A DNA stretch of 64,000 bases, taken from positions 20,957 to 84,956 of the forward strand of contig CALBEF010000040.1 of assembly GCA_937927775.1 (NCBI GenBank), written 5' to 3'. How positions within the stretch are numbered: position 1 is the stretch's first letter; each line of letters begins with the position of its first letter. The stretch comes from an uncultured Anaerolineae bacterium (GTDB taxonomy: Bacteria > Chloroflexota > Anaerolineae > J036 > Brachytrichaceae). Under the pieces are notes generated by a model. It was given only the letters and a program-made list of their open reading frames with translations, was not told where the DNA came from and ran no database searches. The translations under genes and the position numbers were made by a program. This document shows, piece by piece, positions 54,551 through 64,000 of the stretch.

Positions 54551-55567
54551 CGCACAGACATCCGACTGGCGATTCCCTCCAAGGGCCGCCTGCAACTCTC
54601 GGCGCTGGAGTTTCTGGCGCGCTGTGGCTTTGATGTGCGGCAATCTGTCACGCGCAGCTATGTCGGCTCCATCAGCGCGCTGCCCGGCGTGACCGTGCTC
54701 TTTCAGCGCCCGCGCGACATCATCGTGAGCGTCGCCAACGGCGGGGTTGATTTCGGCATCACCGGCTACGATGTCATCGCCGACGCCAACGCGGCCGACA
54801 AAACCTGCGTCATCCACGATGCGCTGGGCTTCGGCAAATGCCGGCTGGTTGTCGCTGTGCCCGAAGTCTGGAGCGACGTGACGAGCATGGCGGCGCTGGC
54901 GGCCAAAGCGGTCGCTATGCCGCATCCCCTGCGCGTTGTGACCAAATACCACCACTTGACCGGCCAGTTTCTGCGCCGGCATGGCGTGCAGCCATATGCC
55001 CTGATCGACGCCGAAGGCTCGCTCGAGGTCGTGCCGGAGATCGGGTATGCCGACATCATCGTGGACATCGTCGAGACCGGCTCAACGTTGCAGCAAAACC
55101 GCCTGCGCGCCCTGAGCGACGGCGCGATCCTGGCCTCGCAGGCCAGCCTGGTCGCCAATCGCGCCTCGCTCCGGCGGCCCGAAGTGATGCAGACTGCCAT
55201 CACCCTGCTGGAGTATTTCGAGGCGCATTTGCGCGCAGAGGGCCAGGTGATGGTGTTTGCCAATATGCGCGGCGCGTCGGCCGAAGATGTGGCGCGCAAA
55301 CTGCACCGGCAAACTACGCTGGGGGGCTTGCAGGGGCCAACCGTGTCGCCGGTGTATCCGCCGCCTGATGCCGCCGCGCGGGCCGGCGAGGGCAACTGGT
55401 TCGCCGTCAACCTGGTCGTGCGGCGCAGCGAACTCACCGACGCTATCCAGCAACTGCGCAGCATCGGCGGGAGCGGCGTTGTCGTCACGCCGGTCACGTA
55501 CATCTTTGAAGAGCAGCCCGATCGCGTGCGCGCCCTGAAGGCGCTGGCCGACGATCACCCCGCGTGA
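54545..55567 (+). CDS. hisG: ATP phosphoribosyltransferase
   Basis: IRLAIPSKGRLQLSALEFLARCGFDV, VDFGITGYDVIAD, PEIGYADIIVDIVETGSTLQQNRLR. Confidence 0.95.
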   Translation: MTRTDIRLAIPSKGRLQLSALEFLARCGFDVRQSVTRSYVGSISALPGVTVLFQRPRDIIVSVANGGVDFGITGYDVIADANAADKTCVIHDALGFGKCRLVVAVPEVWSDVTSMAALAAKAVAMPHPLRVVTKYHHLTGQFLRRHGVQPYALIDAEGSLEVVPEIGYADIIVDIVETGSTLQQNRLRALSDGAILASQASLVANRASLRRPEVMQTAITLLEYFEAHLRAEGQVMVFANMRGASAEDVARKLHRQTTLGGLQGPTVSPVYPPPDAAARAGEGNWFAVNLVVRRSELTDAIQQLRSIGGSGVVVTPVTYIFEEQPDRVRALKALADDHPA

Positions 55568-55569
55568 TG

Positions 55570-55597
55570 CAATACGCAACACGGAATACGCAGTACT
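55570..55597. repeat. Degenerate heptamer array CAATACG/CAACACG/GAATACG/CAGTACT
   Basis: Read directly; hisG-hisC junction. Confidence 0.85.
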
Positions 55598-55617
55598 CAG
55601 CGCGCGCCCCGACCTCG

Positions 55618-56763
55618 ATGGACATCGAATCCTTCATCTCCCCGCACCTGCGCCAGATGCAGCCCTACACGCCGATCGTGCCCTTTGAGGTGCTGTCGAA
55701 GCAGTTGGGGCGCGATCCGTCCGAGATCGTCAAGCTCGACGCGAACGAGAATCTGTATGGCCCGTCGCCGCGCGCGCTGGAAGCCATCGCGCGTTGTGGC
55801 GCGCTGCACATCTACCCCGACCCGGATCAGACGGCGCTGCGCGAGGCGATTGCGGACTACATCAACCTGCCGGCGGCGCATATCCTGTGCGGCGCGGGGG
55901 CCGATGAGATCATCGACATTGTGGGGCGCGCGTTCGTCCAACCCGGCGACGCGATCCTTGACCTGCCACCGACGTTTGGCATGTATCGCTTCGAGAGCGA
56001 CATTGTCAACGCGCGCTATGTGGCCGTCCCGCGCCGGCCCGACTTCTCGCTCGACCTGGATGCCATCCGCGAAGCTGTCCTGAACTCGAACGCAAAGGGT
56101 CACACACTGAAGCTGCTCTTCATTGCCAACCCCAACAACCCGGACGGCTCGCTTGTGAGCGACGACGACCTGCGCCGGCTGCTCGAACTGCCGGCGCTGA
56201 TCGCGCTGGACGAGGCGTACATCGACTTCAGCGATCATCCCGGCCACGCCGGCTGGGTGCGCGACTACGACAACCTGGTGGTGCTGAGGACGTTCAGCAA
56301 GCTGGCCGGCCTGGCCGGCCTGCGCGTCGGCTATGGCGTGTTCTCGCCCAGGATCATCCAGCATCTGTGGAAGATCAAGCAACCCTACACGCCCAGCGTC
56401 GCAGCCAGCGTGGCAGCCATCGCGGCCTTGAGCGACCGCGACTATCTGCGCGACACTGTGCGGCGCATTGTGGCCGAGCGGGAGCGGTTGCGCGCGTCGC
56501 TCCAGGAACTGGGCTGGCTGCGCGTCTATCCCAGCCAGACGAATTTCCTGTTGTGTCGCATCGACACGGCGCAGGCCCCCGGCGCGTTGCGCGCCTCCGG
56601 AGCGCCGCCGGGCAAGCAGCTCAAGCTGGCGTTGCAACAGTACGGCATCCTGGTGCGCTATTTTGACAAGGATGGCCTGCGCGATTGCGTGCGCGTCAGC
56701 GTGGGCAGGCCGGAACACACCGACGCGCTGATGGCGGCGTTGCATGAGATGGCGGGTTGGTAA
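55618..56763 (+). CDS. hisC: Histidinol-phosphate aminotransferase
   Basis: IVKLDANENLYGPSPRALEAIA, GADEIIDIVGRAF, FIANPNNPDGSLVSDDDL, VVLRTFSKLAGLAGLRVGYGV. Confidence 0.96.
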   Translation: MDIESFISPHLRQMQPYTPIVPFEVLSKQLGRDPSEIVKLDANENLYGPSPRALEAIARCGALHIYPDPDQTALREAIADYINLPAAHILCGAGADEIIDIVGRAFVQPGDAILDLPPTFGMYRFESDIVNARYVAVPRRPDFSLDLDAIREAVLNSNAKGHTLKLLFIANPNNPDGSLVSDDDLRRLLELPALIALDEAYIDFSDHPGHAGWVRDYDNLVVLRTFSKLAGLAGLRVGYGVFSPRIIQHLWKIKQPYTPSVAASVAAIAALSDRDYLRDTVRRIVAERERLRASLQELGWLRVYPSQTNFLLCRIDTAQAPGALRASGAPPGKQLKLALQQYGILVRYFDKDGLRDCVRVSVGRPEHTDALMAALHEMAGW

Positions 56764-56814
56764 GGTTCGTAAGGTTGATAAGGTGGGCAAGGTTGAGTGA
56801 GGTGGCAGGGTGAG
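56761..56814. repeat. Degenerate TAAGGTT/AAGGTTGA array, hisC-hisB gap
   Basis: taaggttcgtaaggttgataaggtgggcaaggttgagtgaggtggcagggtgag. Confidence 0.75.
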
Positions 56815-57406
56815 TGGAAAGGCGCGCGCGGCGGAAATCCATCGGGTGACGCGCGAGACGGATGTGCTGGCGCGATTGAACCTGGACGGCAGCGGGCACG
56901 CTGAGATTGACACGGGCATCGGCTTCTTCGATCACATGCTGCATCACGTGGCCCATCACGGCCTGTTCGATCTGACGGTCAAGGCCAGCGGCGATTTGCA
57001 CATCGACGCGCATCACACCGTGGAGGATGTGGCGATTGCGCTGGGTCAGGCGCTTGATTGCGCGCTGGGTGATCGGGCCGGCATCGTCCGCATGGCCGAC
57101 GCGTGGGTGACGATGGACGAGGCGCTGGCGCAGGTGATCGTCGATTTGAGCGGCCGGCCCTACGCCGTGTTCAGCGGCGAATTTGCCGGCCCGTCAGTCG
57201 GCGGGCTGAGCGTGTCCCTTATTCCGCATGTCCTGGAATCACTGGCCGCGCATGGCCGCATGAACCTGCACACCCGCATCCTGTATGGGCGCGACGATCA
57301 TCACAAGGCCGAAGCCATCTTCAAGGCGCTTGGCCGTGCGCTGGATATAGCGACGGCGATTGACCCGCGCCGGCTGGGTGTGCCCTCCACCAAAGGGGTG
57401 CTGTAG
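56810..57406 (+). CDS. hisB: Imidazoleglycerol-phosphate dehydratase
   Basis: [57 protein letters not shown]. Confidence 0.97.
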   Translation: MSGKARAAEIHRVTRETDVLARLNLDGSGHAEIDTGIGFFDHMLHHVAHHGLFDLTVKASGDLHIDAHHTVEDVAIALGQALDCALGDRAGIVRMADAWVTMDEALAQVIVDLSGRPYAVFSGEFAGPSVGGLSVSLIPHVLESLAAHGRMNLHTRILYGRDDHHKAEAIFKALGRALDIATAIDPRRLGVPSTKGVL

Positions 57407-57407
57407 C

Positions 57408-57435
57408 GCGTATTGCGTATTGCGTATTGCGTATT
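57408..57435. repeat. Heptamer array, 4 x GCGTATT
   Basis: Directly after hisB stop; reverse complement of the CAATACG family. Confidence 0.95.
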
Positions 57436-57453
57436 GGGCACAGCATCGACACC

Positions 57454-57509
57454 CAATCGTCAATCGTCAATCGTCAATCGTCAATCCAAAATCCAAAATC
57501 CAAAATCGA
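57454..57509. repeat. Eight contiguous heptamers: 4 x CAATCGT then CAATCCA, AAATCCA, AAATCCA, AAATCGA
   Basis: Ends one nucleotide before the hisH ATG at 57511. Confidence 0.97.
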
Positions 57510-57510
57510 T

Positions 57511-58134
57511 ATGGTGGTTGCTGTGGTGGACTACGGCGCGGGCAATCTGCGCAACGTGTGCAAGGCGCTCGAACACGTGGGCGCGAGTGTCACGCTGACG
57601 AGCGACCCGCGCGCACTTGAGCAGGCCGGCAGGATCGTGCTGCCGGGCGTGGGCGCTTTCGCCGACTGCCTGCACGGGCTGCAATCGCGCGGCCTGTTCG
57701 AGCCGTTGCGCGATCTGGCGCTGGCCGGCAAGCCGCTGCTGGGCATCTGTGTCGGCATGCAACTGTTGATGAGCGTGGGCGAGGAAATGGGCGAGTGGCC
57801 GGGGCTTGATTTGATTCCGGGCCGTGTGGCGCGCTTCCAGTTCCAGGACACGCCCTCACACCAGCGCCTGAAAGTGCCGCACATTGGCTGGAACCAGATC
57901 ATTCCCAAACAGGATCATCCGCTGATCGCCGGCGTCAAGCCGGGCAGCTATGCCTACTTCGTCCACTCGTTCCACCCGCTGGTCAGCGATCCAACCCATG
58001 CAGTCGCGGTAACGGACTATGGCTACGAATTCCCGTCTGTTATCGCGCGCGACAACGTGTGGGGGATACAATTCCACCCGGAGAAGAGCCAGGACACGGG
58101 GCTGGCGATGCTGGAGAACTTCGTCCGATTTTAA
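57511..58134 (+). CDS. hisH: Imidazole glycerol phosphate synthase subunit HisH
   Basis: MVVAVVDYGAGNLRNVCKALEHVGA, GICVGMQLLMSVGEE, WGIQFHPEKSQDTGLAMLENF. Confidence 0.97.
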   Translation: MVVAVVDYGAGNLRNVCKALEHVGASVTLTSDPRALEQAGRIVLPGVGAFADCLHGLQSRGLFEPLRDLALAGKPLLGICVGMQLLMSVGEEMGEWPGLDLIPGRVARFQFQDTPSHQRLKVPHIGWNQIIPKQDHPLIAGVKPGSYAYFVHSFHPLVSDPTHAVAVTDYGYEFPSVIARDNVWGIQFHPEKSQDTGLAMLENFVRF

Positions 58135-58162
58135 ATTTTGGATTTTGGATTGGCAGCGCGAA
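58129..58162. repeat. AT-rich TTTTGGA heptamer remnant at the hisH stop
   Basis: ttttaaattttggattttggattgg; resembles the sequence at the sucD stop. Confidence 0.75.
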
Positions 58163-58193
58163 CAGGTCGCAAATTCAAATTCCGGGGCGGGCT

Positions 58194-58940
58194 ATGTTTA
58201 CGATTTATCCTGCGATTGATCTGCGAAACGGAATGGTCGTGCGCCTGCGGCAGGGCGACCCGGCTCAGCAAACCACCTACTCCGAAGATCCGCTCGCCAC
58301 GGCCAGACGGTGGGTCAACGACGGCGCAGCGTGGCTGCACATCGTCAATCTGGATGGCGCGTTTGGCGACGCGGCAGCAGCGCGCGCCAATCGCCGGGCG
58401 CTGGCAGCGATTGCCACAAGCCTGAAAGCCAGTCTTCAGTTCGGCGGCGGGCTGCGCAGCGTCGAAGATGTGAAGGCGGCCTTTGACGCCGGCGTCAACC
58501 GGATTGTGATCGGCACGGCGGCAGTGGAGGACCCGCGCCTGGTTGCCGAAACGCTTGCGCTCTACGGCCCCGATCGCGTTGTGGTGGGCCTCGACTCGCG
58601 TGACGGCATGATCGTCACGCGCGGCTGGAAAACCGAGACGCCCATCAGCGCCGTGGAACTGGGCCAGCGCATGAGAGAGATGGGCGTGATCCACGCGCTG
58701 TACACCGAGGTGGGCCGCGATGGCATGCTCACCGGGCCGGCTGTGGAGTTGACCGCTGCCCTGGCCCAGTTGACCGGCCTGACCGTGATCGCCTCCGGCG
58801 GTGTGCGCCATCTGGACGACGTCAAGGAGATCATGGCCTACGCGAGCAGAGGCGTGGCCGGCGTGGTCGTCGGTCGCTCGCTGTACGAGGGCACGCTGTC
58901 GCTCAAGGAAGCGATCGCATTGTCCCGATCCATCGTTTAA
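58194..58940 (+). CDS. hisA: Phosphoribosylformimino-5-aminoimidazole carboxamide ribotide isomerase
   Basis: [65 protein letters not shown]. Confidence 0.97.
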   Translation: MFTIYPAIDLRNGMVVRLRQGDPAQQTTYSEDPLATARRWVNDGAAWLHIVNLDGAFGDAAAARANRRALAAIATSLKASLQFGGGLRSVEDVKAAFDAGVNRIVIGTAAVEDPRLVAETLALYGPDRVVVGLDSRDGMIVTRGWKTETPISAVELGQRMREMGVIHALYTEVGRDGMLTGPAVELTAALAQLTGLTVIASGGVRHLDDVKEIMAYASRGVAGVVVGRSLYEGTLSLKEAIALSRSIV

Positions 58941-58982
58941 CTGTTGCCGGCCCGGCGCGCTGAGCCAGTAGCGCCATCACAC

Positions 58983-59801
58983 ATGCTTGCCAAACGCATC
59001 ATCCCCTGTTTCGACGTGGCCAATGGCCGGGTGGTCAAAGGCGTGCACTTCGTCAATCTGCGCGACGCCGGCGATCCCGTTGAGCAGGCGCGCGTGTACA
59101 ACGACGAGCGCGCCGACGAACTGGTGTTCCTCGACATCATGGCCTCACACGAAAACCGGGGCACGACGATCGAGATGGCCCGCCGCGTGGCCGATGAGGT
59201 GTTCATCCCGTTCACCATCGGCGGCGGCGTGCGCGCGCCGGAGGATTTCCGCGAATTGCTGCTGGCCGGCGCGGACAAGGTCAGCATTAACAGCGCGGCG
59301 GTGCGCAACCCGAACCTCATCCGCGAGGCGGCCTGGCGCTTTGGCGCGCAGTGCGTGGTGGTGGCCATCGACGCCCGGCGCGTCACACCCGCGGAACGGC
59401 TGGAGGGGCTGGAGCCGGCCCCTGTCCCCAGCGCAAAATTCCATCCTGGCGAGTCCCTCTGGCGCGTTTACCTGAACGGCGGGCGCGTGCCGACTGATCT
59501 CGACGCGGTGGCCTGGGCGATCGAGGCCGAGCGACTGGGCGCCGGCGAGATTCTGCTGACCAGCATGGACACCGACGGCACACAGGATGGCTATGACCTG
59601 CCCTTGTTGCGCGCGATCAGCAGCGCCGTGAGCATTCCGGTCATTGCCTCCGGCGGCGCCGGCAAACTGGAGCATTTCTACGACGCTATCGAAGCCGGCG
59701 CCAGCGCGGTGCTGGCTGCCTCTGTGTTCCACTACAAGACCTTTCGCGTGGGCGAGGTGAAACAGTATCTGGCCGGCCGAGGCGTGCCGGTGAGGATGTG
59801 A
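58983..59801 (+). CDS. hisF: Imidazole glycerol phosphate synthase subunit HisF
   Basis: [96 protein letters not shown]. Confidence 0.97.
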   Translation: MLAKRIIPCFDVANGRVVKGVHFVNLRDAGDPVEQARVYNDERADELVFLDIMASHENRGTTIEMARRVADEVFIPFTIGGGVRAPEDFRELLLAGADKVSINSAAVRNPNLIREAAWRFGAQCVVVAIDARRVTPAERLEGLEPAPVPSAKFHPGESLWRVYLNGGRVPTDLDAVAWAIEAERLGAGEILLTSMDTDGTQDGYDLPLLRAISSAVSIPVIASGGAGKLEHFYDAIEAGASAVLAASVFHYKTFRVGEVKQYLAGRGVPVRM

Positions 59802-59807
59802 ACAGGC

Positions 59808-60443
59808 ATGGGACTGGAACTGCGCTTTGATTCAAACGGCCTGATTCCGGCCATCATCCAGGATGCCATCACCGGCCGTGTGCTGATGCTGGGCTGGATG
59901 AACGCCGAGTCGTTGCAGCGCACGCGCGACACCGGCGAGGTGTGGTTTTGGTCGCGCAGCCGGCAGGAGCTGTGGCGCAAGGGGGCGACCAGCGGCAACG
60001 TGTTGCGCCTGCGCGAGCTGCGCGTCGATTGCGACGCCGACTGCATTCTGGTGCGCGCCGAGCCGGCCGGCCCCACCTGCCACACCGGGCGCGAGAGCTG
60101 CTTCTGGCAGGGCATGGATGGCGCTGTCATCGAAGACCCGCCGCGCGCCGGCTTTCTCGATGCGCTGGACGCCGTCATCCAGCAGCGCCGCAACGCCGCG
60201 CCGGATGCAAGCTATACGGCGCGTCTGTTCGCCAAAGGCCGCTTCAAGATCGCCCAGAAGGTGGGCGAAGAGGGACTGGAGACGGCCATGGCCGGCGTGG
60301 CGCAGGATGATGACCGGCTGACCGATGAAGCCGCGGACCTGCTGTATCATCTGCTCGTGTTGTTGAATGAGCGAGGCGTGCCGATGCGCGATGTGCTGGA
60401 GCGACTGGCAGGCCGGCATCGGCGACAGGCCGAGAACCCATGA
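59808..60443 (+). CDS. hisI: Bifunctional phosphoribosyl-AMP cyclohydrolase/phosphoribosyl-ATP pyrophosphatase
   Basis: [53 protein letters not shown], then HisE-like [36 protein letters not shown]. Confidence 0.95.
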   Translation: MGLELRFDSNGLIPAIIQDAITGRVLMLGWMNAESLQRTRDTGEVWFWSRSRQELWRKGATSGNVLRLRELRVDCDADCILVRAEPAGPTCHTGRESCFWQGMDGAVIEDPPRAGFLDALDAVIQQRRNAAPDASYTARLFAKGRFKIAQKVGEEGLETAMAGVAQDDDRLTDEAADLLYHLLVLLNERGVPMRDVLERLAGRHRRQAENP

Positions 60444-61153
60444 GTGAGCGTGTGCTGACATCCAACTCGCGGCCCCCCGGCGACTGGGCGGGCGAGTCTG
60501 ACTTCCCCCAGCCACAACCTGCGAGCTATGAGGAATACCTATCTCTGTCTGCCGAGGGCCGGCTGATCGAATGGGCCAACGGCCACATCATCTACCACAT
60601 GCCGCCCACGACCCTGCATCAACTCATTGCCGACTATCTTGGCCTGTTGCTCAACCTGTTTGCCGAATTCTTTAACCAGGGGCGCGTAATCAGCGCAGCC
60701 TTTGAAATGAAATGCCGGCCCGGCGGCCCATCGCGCGAGCCTGACCTGATTTACGTGTCAAATGCGCATCTGGGCCGGCTGGATGACCAGCGATTGAACG
60801 GGCCGGCGGATCTGGCCGTCGAAGTCGTGTCGGAAGACAGCGTCACACGCGACTACGATGAAAAGTATGTCGAATACGAGGAATGTGGCGTGTCCGAATA
60901 CTGGTTGATCGACCCGCGGCCGCGCCGCCAGCGGGCGCTGTTCTATCAGTTGGACGAAAACGGCAAGTATGATCTCGTCAAGCCGATCGAGGGCGTCTAC
61001 AGGTCGCGGGCGGCGCAGGGCTTCTGGCTAAAAGTGGACTGGATCTGGCAAAGGCCCGACCCGCAATTGACCTTTGCCGAGATTGCCGGCTTTCCGCGCG
61101 AAGTCGTCGCCTTCTTAAAAGCGCAAAAACAAAGAGGACTGGAGCAACGCTGA
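60440..61153 (+). CDS. Uma2 family (DUF820) PD-(D/E)xK-type protein
   Basis: [61 protein letters not shown]. Confidence 0.88.
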   Translation: MSERVLTSNSRPPGDWAGESDFPQPQPASYEEYLSLSAEGRLIEWANGHIIYHMPPTTLHQLIADYLGLLLNLFAEFFNQGRVISAAFEMKCRPGGPSREPDLIYVSNAHLGRLDDQRLNGPADLAVEVVSEDSVTRDYDEKYVEYEECGVSEYWLIDPRPRRQRALFYQLDENGKYDLVKPIEGVYRSRAAQGFWLKVDWIWQRPDPQLTFAEIAGFPREVVAFLKAQKQRGLEQR

Positions 61154-61159
61154 AAAGAC

Positions 61160-62026
61160 ATGGCAATACTGGCAGACAGGAACACCCAACTGATTGTGCA
61201 GGGCATCACCGGCCGCGAAGGCGATTTTCACGCCCGGCAGATGCATGCGTATAGCCCGGCCATTCTGGTCGGCGGCGTCACGCCTGGCAAAGGCGGCATG
61301 AAGACGGACTATGGCGTGCCCGTGTTTGACACGGTGGGCCAGGCAGTGCGCGCCGTCGGCGCCGACACCAGCGTGATCTATGTGCCGGCCCGCTTCGCGC
61401 CCGACGCCATCATGGAAGCCGCCGACGCCGGCATCAGGCTGATTGTGTGCATCACCGAGGGCATCCCGGTGCAGGACATGATTCGTGTGCGCGCTTATCT
61501 GGATGTCAAAGGCGCGACGCTGATCGGCCCCAACTGCCCCGGCCTCATCACGCCCGGCCAGGCCAGGATCGGCATCATTCCCTACAACATCGTCATGCCT
61601 GGCAATGTGGGGCTGGTGTCGCGCAGCGGCACACTGACCTACGAAGTCATTCACGCCCTGACACAGAGCGGGATGGGCCAGAGCACGTGCGTGGGCATTG
61701 GCGGCGACCCGGTGCACGGCGTCGATTTCATCGACGTGATCAAGCTGTTCAACGAGGACCCGCAGACCGAGAAGATCGTGATGATCGGCGAGATTGGCGG
61801 GAGCGACGAAGAGCGCGCAGCCGCCTATGTCCGGGAGCACGTCAAAAAGCCGGTAGTGGGATTCATCGCCGGCCGGGCGGCGCCACCCGGCAAGCGCATG
61901 GGGCACGCCGGCGCGATTATCGAAGGGGGCATGGGCACGGCGGCCGGGAAAGTCGCAGCCATGCAGGCGGCGGGGATTCGCGTGGCGGACCTGCCGACGC
62001 AGATCCCGGAACTGCTGCAATCTTAA
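61160..62026 (+). CDS. sucD: Succinate-CoA ligase subunit alpha
   Basis: [99 protein letters not shown]. Confidence 0.97.
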   Translation: MAILADRNTQLIVQGITGREGDFHARQMHAYSPAILVGGVTPGKGGMKTDYGVPVFDTVGQAVRAVGADTSVIYVPARFAPDAIMEAADAGIRLIVCITEGIPVQDMIRVRAYLDVKGATLIGPNCPGLITPGQARIGIIPYNIVMPGNVGLVSRSGTLTYEVIHALTQSGMGQSTCVGIGGDPVHGVDFIDVIKLFNEDPQTEKIVMIGEIGGSDEERAAAYVREHVKKPVVGFIAGRAAPPGKRMGHAGAIIEGGMGTAAGKVAAMQAAGIRVADLPTQIPELLQS

Positions 62027-62102
62027 ATTTCGGATTCTGGATTTTAGATTTCGGATTCGGACTCATGAATCCAAAATCCCCGATCGAAAATCCAAAATCC
62101 GA
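62023..62102. repeat. AT-rich GGATTTT/AAAATCC heptamer array forming an imperfect inverted repeat
   Basis: taaatttcggattctggattttagatttcggattcggactcatgaatccaaaatccccgatcgaaaatccaaaatccgaa, between convergent sucD and rpmG. Confidence 0.9.
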
Positions 62103-62106
62103 AGCG

Positions 62107-62271
62107 CTACTTCTCTTCCTTGTACATCACGTGCTTGCGCAGGATGGGATCGAAGCGGCGAAGCTCCAGGCGACCGGTGTCGTTCTTGCGGTTCTTCTCC
62201 GACCAGTACACGTGGCCGCTCTCTGAGCTTTTCAGCTTGATAATAATGCGGTTGCCTTTCTTCTTTGCCAT
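62107..62271 (-). CDS. rpmG: 50S ribosomal protein L33
   Basis: Minus-strand [54 protein letters not shown] (54 aa); shorter than the ORF-track cutoff. Confidence 0.95.
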   Translation of the reverse strand: MAKKKGNRIIIKLKSSESGHVYWSEKNRKNDTGRLELRRFDPILRKHVMYKEEK

Positions 62272-62321
62272 GTTTGCTCACCTTTCTGCCCAGACAAATC
62301 TGCGGTTTGCCTGGGCGAAGC

Positions 62322-62765
62322 TCAGGCCATCCACGGCGGCTGTGCGCCGGCGATGGGCAATAACGCCAAATGACGGGCGCGCTTGATGGCGCGGGCCAAC
62401 AGCCGCTGATTCTTGGCGCTCAGACCGGTGCGACGACGCGGCAGGATTTTGCCCTGCGGGTTCACGTAGCGGCGCAGCCGTTCATAGTCCTTGTAATCCG
62501 GCACTGTGCCCGTCGTCGCAAACTCGTCCACGCGCCTGGGGCGCGCCGCGTTGCGATCGTAGCTGTTGGCAGCTACATTGCGATTAAAACCCCTGCGGGG
62601 CTTTGGCCTGGGCGCTGCAGACGAAGTGGTTGCTTCGCCTTCAGTCCCGGCTACGCCTGGAACGACGTTCTCTTCCACAGTTTCTCCTTGACGATTTGAC
62701 AGACGAGCGCGCGGGGCGTCCCGCGCGCTCACCTCATCGGTTTTGCCGACCTGCGATTCTATCAC
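62322..62765 (-). CDS. rpsR: 30S ribosomal protein S18 with long N-terminal extension
   Basis: [48 protein letters not shown]. Confidence 0.92.
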   Translation of the reverse strand: MIESQVGKTDEVSARDAPRARLSNRQGETVEENVVPGVAGTEGEATTSSAAPRPKPRRGFNRNVAANSYDRNAARPRRVDEFATTGTVPDYKDYERLRRYVNPQGKILPRRRTGLSAKNQRLLARAIKRARHLALLPIAGAQPPWMA

Positions 62766-62797
62766 AGGCTGTTGCTGATGATATCATCGCGCGCAGC

Positions 62798-64000
62798 ATG
62801 AGTCGTTCCCGCGCCGCCGTCCTGTCTGCCCTGCGCGCCTTGCCGCGCCTGGCTGCGCCGGCGCTGATCGTCATCGCCGCCGGCCTGGCTACCTGGAAAC
62901 TCACCCTCGGAGATCGGGCCATCGCGCGGGGAGATCTGCTGCTCTATTTCTACCCGCTGCGTGACTTTGCCTCGGCGGCCATCCGCGACGGCCGCCTGCC
63001 GTTGTGGAATCCGCATACGTTCATGGGCGCGCCGTTCCTCGCCAATTCGCAGGTGGGATTCTTCTATCCGCTGAATGTGTTAACCGCCTGGATGCCGGTG
63101 GAGCAGGCGGTGTCGTGGAACATCGCGCTGCACTTGTGCCTGGCCGGCGTGGGCATGTATGCGCTGGCGCGGCGGGGCACGGGGTTGAGCCGGCCGGCTG
63201 CGCTGGCAAGCGGTCTGGCCTTTGGTCTGGGCGGCTATCTCGGCGCGCAGGTGGAACACTTGAATCAGCTTCAGGCGCTGGCGTGGCTGCCCTGGCAGAT
63301 GATGTGCCTGTTTACGCTGCGCCGGGGCAATGCGCTGCGAACGACGCTTGCGCTGGCTGCGCTGATTGCCCTGCAGGTCTTCGCCGGCCATACCCAGTCG
63401 CTCTACATTTGCCTGGTTGGGCTTGGGCTGACTGCCGGCGCGCTTGCCATCGCGCCGGGGGACGCGCGCTACGCCGGCGGCTCCAGAATGATCGCTGCGA
63501 GCGCGCCGTTTGTGTCGCTGGGCGTCGCCGGCGTTCTTGCGGTTGCGCTTGCGGGCGCGCAACTCGTCCCAACGCTGGAACTGACGGCTGAATCAGCGCG
63601 CTCCGGGGGGCTGCCCTTCAACGAGGCGGGGTCATTCTCGTGGCGCCCCTGGGTTGTTGCGCGCGCGCTGATGCCGACCTATGGCGATCCGCTATTCCCC
63701 GAATACGTGGTGTATTTTGGCGCGGCCGGCCTGGCGCTGGCGCTGCTGGGAGTGCTGGCCTCGGTGTGGCCGGCGGCGCACGGTGACGGCGTGCCCCGGC
63801 GTCGCAGCATTGCGCCGGCGCTTGCGCTGACGGTCGCGGGCTTCGTGCTGGCTCTGGGCGTTGCCACGCCGCTATTTGGCATTCTGTACCAGTTCGCGCC
63901 GGGCTTCAACCTGTTCCGGGCGCAGGCGCGCTGGCTGGCCTTAGTGGCAGTCGGCGTATCGATGCTGGTCGGGCTGGGGGCGCAGGCGCTGTGGGAGGGC
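62798..64000 (+). CDS. YfhO-like multi-pass membrane protein (3' truncated by window edge)
   Basis: In-frame from ATG 62798: ...AIARGDLLLYFYPLRDFASAAIRDGRLPLWNPHTFMGAPFLANSQVGFFYPLNVLTAWMPVEQAVSWNIALHLCLAGVGMYALAR...; open to window end. Confidence 0.8.
   Translation, partial: MSRSRAAVLSALRALPRLAAPALIVIAAGLATWKLTLGDRAIARGDLLLYFYPLRDFASAAIRDGRLPLWNPHTFMGAPFLANSQVGFFYPLNVLTAWMPVEQAVSWNIALHLCLAGVGMYALARRGTGLSRPAALASGLAFGLGGYLGAQVEHLNQLQALAWLPWQMMCLFTLRRGNALRTTLALAALIALQVFAGHTQSLYICLVGLGLTAGALAIAPGDARYAGGSRMIAASAPFVSLGVAGVLAVALAGAQLVPTLELTAESARSGGLPFNEAGSFSWRPWVVARALMPTYGDPLFPEYVVYFGAAGLALALLGVLASVWPAAHGDGVPRRRSIAPALALTVAGFVLALGVATPLFGILYQFAPGFNLFRAQARWLALVAVGVSMLVGLGAQALWEG

Overview
This is a high-GC bacterial chromosome segment. 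Gene content and style suggest Chloroflexota (Anaerolineae-like), but that is inference only. It is almost entirely housekeeping and metabolic genes: secA C-terminus, yajC, trmD, rfbC, ABC exporter, tRNA-Pro(GGG), ppc, AlaX-like, pfkB kinase, acpP, fni, beta-CASP RNase, manA, SIS-domain isomerase, rsmI, polA, proS, cinA-like, sucC, hisG-C-B-H-A-F-IE, sucD, rpmG and rpsR. I see no transposase, phage gene or CRISPR array. Most of the interest lies between and around the genes. (1) There is a dispersed set of short tandem-repeat arrays, mostly heptamers plus an octamer and a decamer. They fill intergenic gaps, are densest in the his operon, and sometimes supply start or stop codons. (2) REP-like perfect palindromes sit at gene ends. 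One 29-bp palindrome supplies the stop codons of two convergent genes. (3) A possible uncharacterised envelope or stress module (29.85-34.33 kb) has four proteins sharing five copies of a small helical-hairpin motif: a DUF2089 regulator, a DUF4097-like protein, a membrane protein and a soluble paralog, with an MFS transporter among them. (4) A MerR/B12-binding regulator carries the W-x9-EH signature of CarH-type photoreceptors. (5) A ~200-nt transcription unit with consensus promoter, AGGAGG, sORF and perfect terminator has a start region complementary to the terminator 3' arm. (6) sucC and sucD are separated by an entire his operon, each preceded by a Uma2-family gene. All calls were read by eye from sequence and the ORF track; no database search was run.
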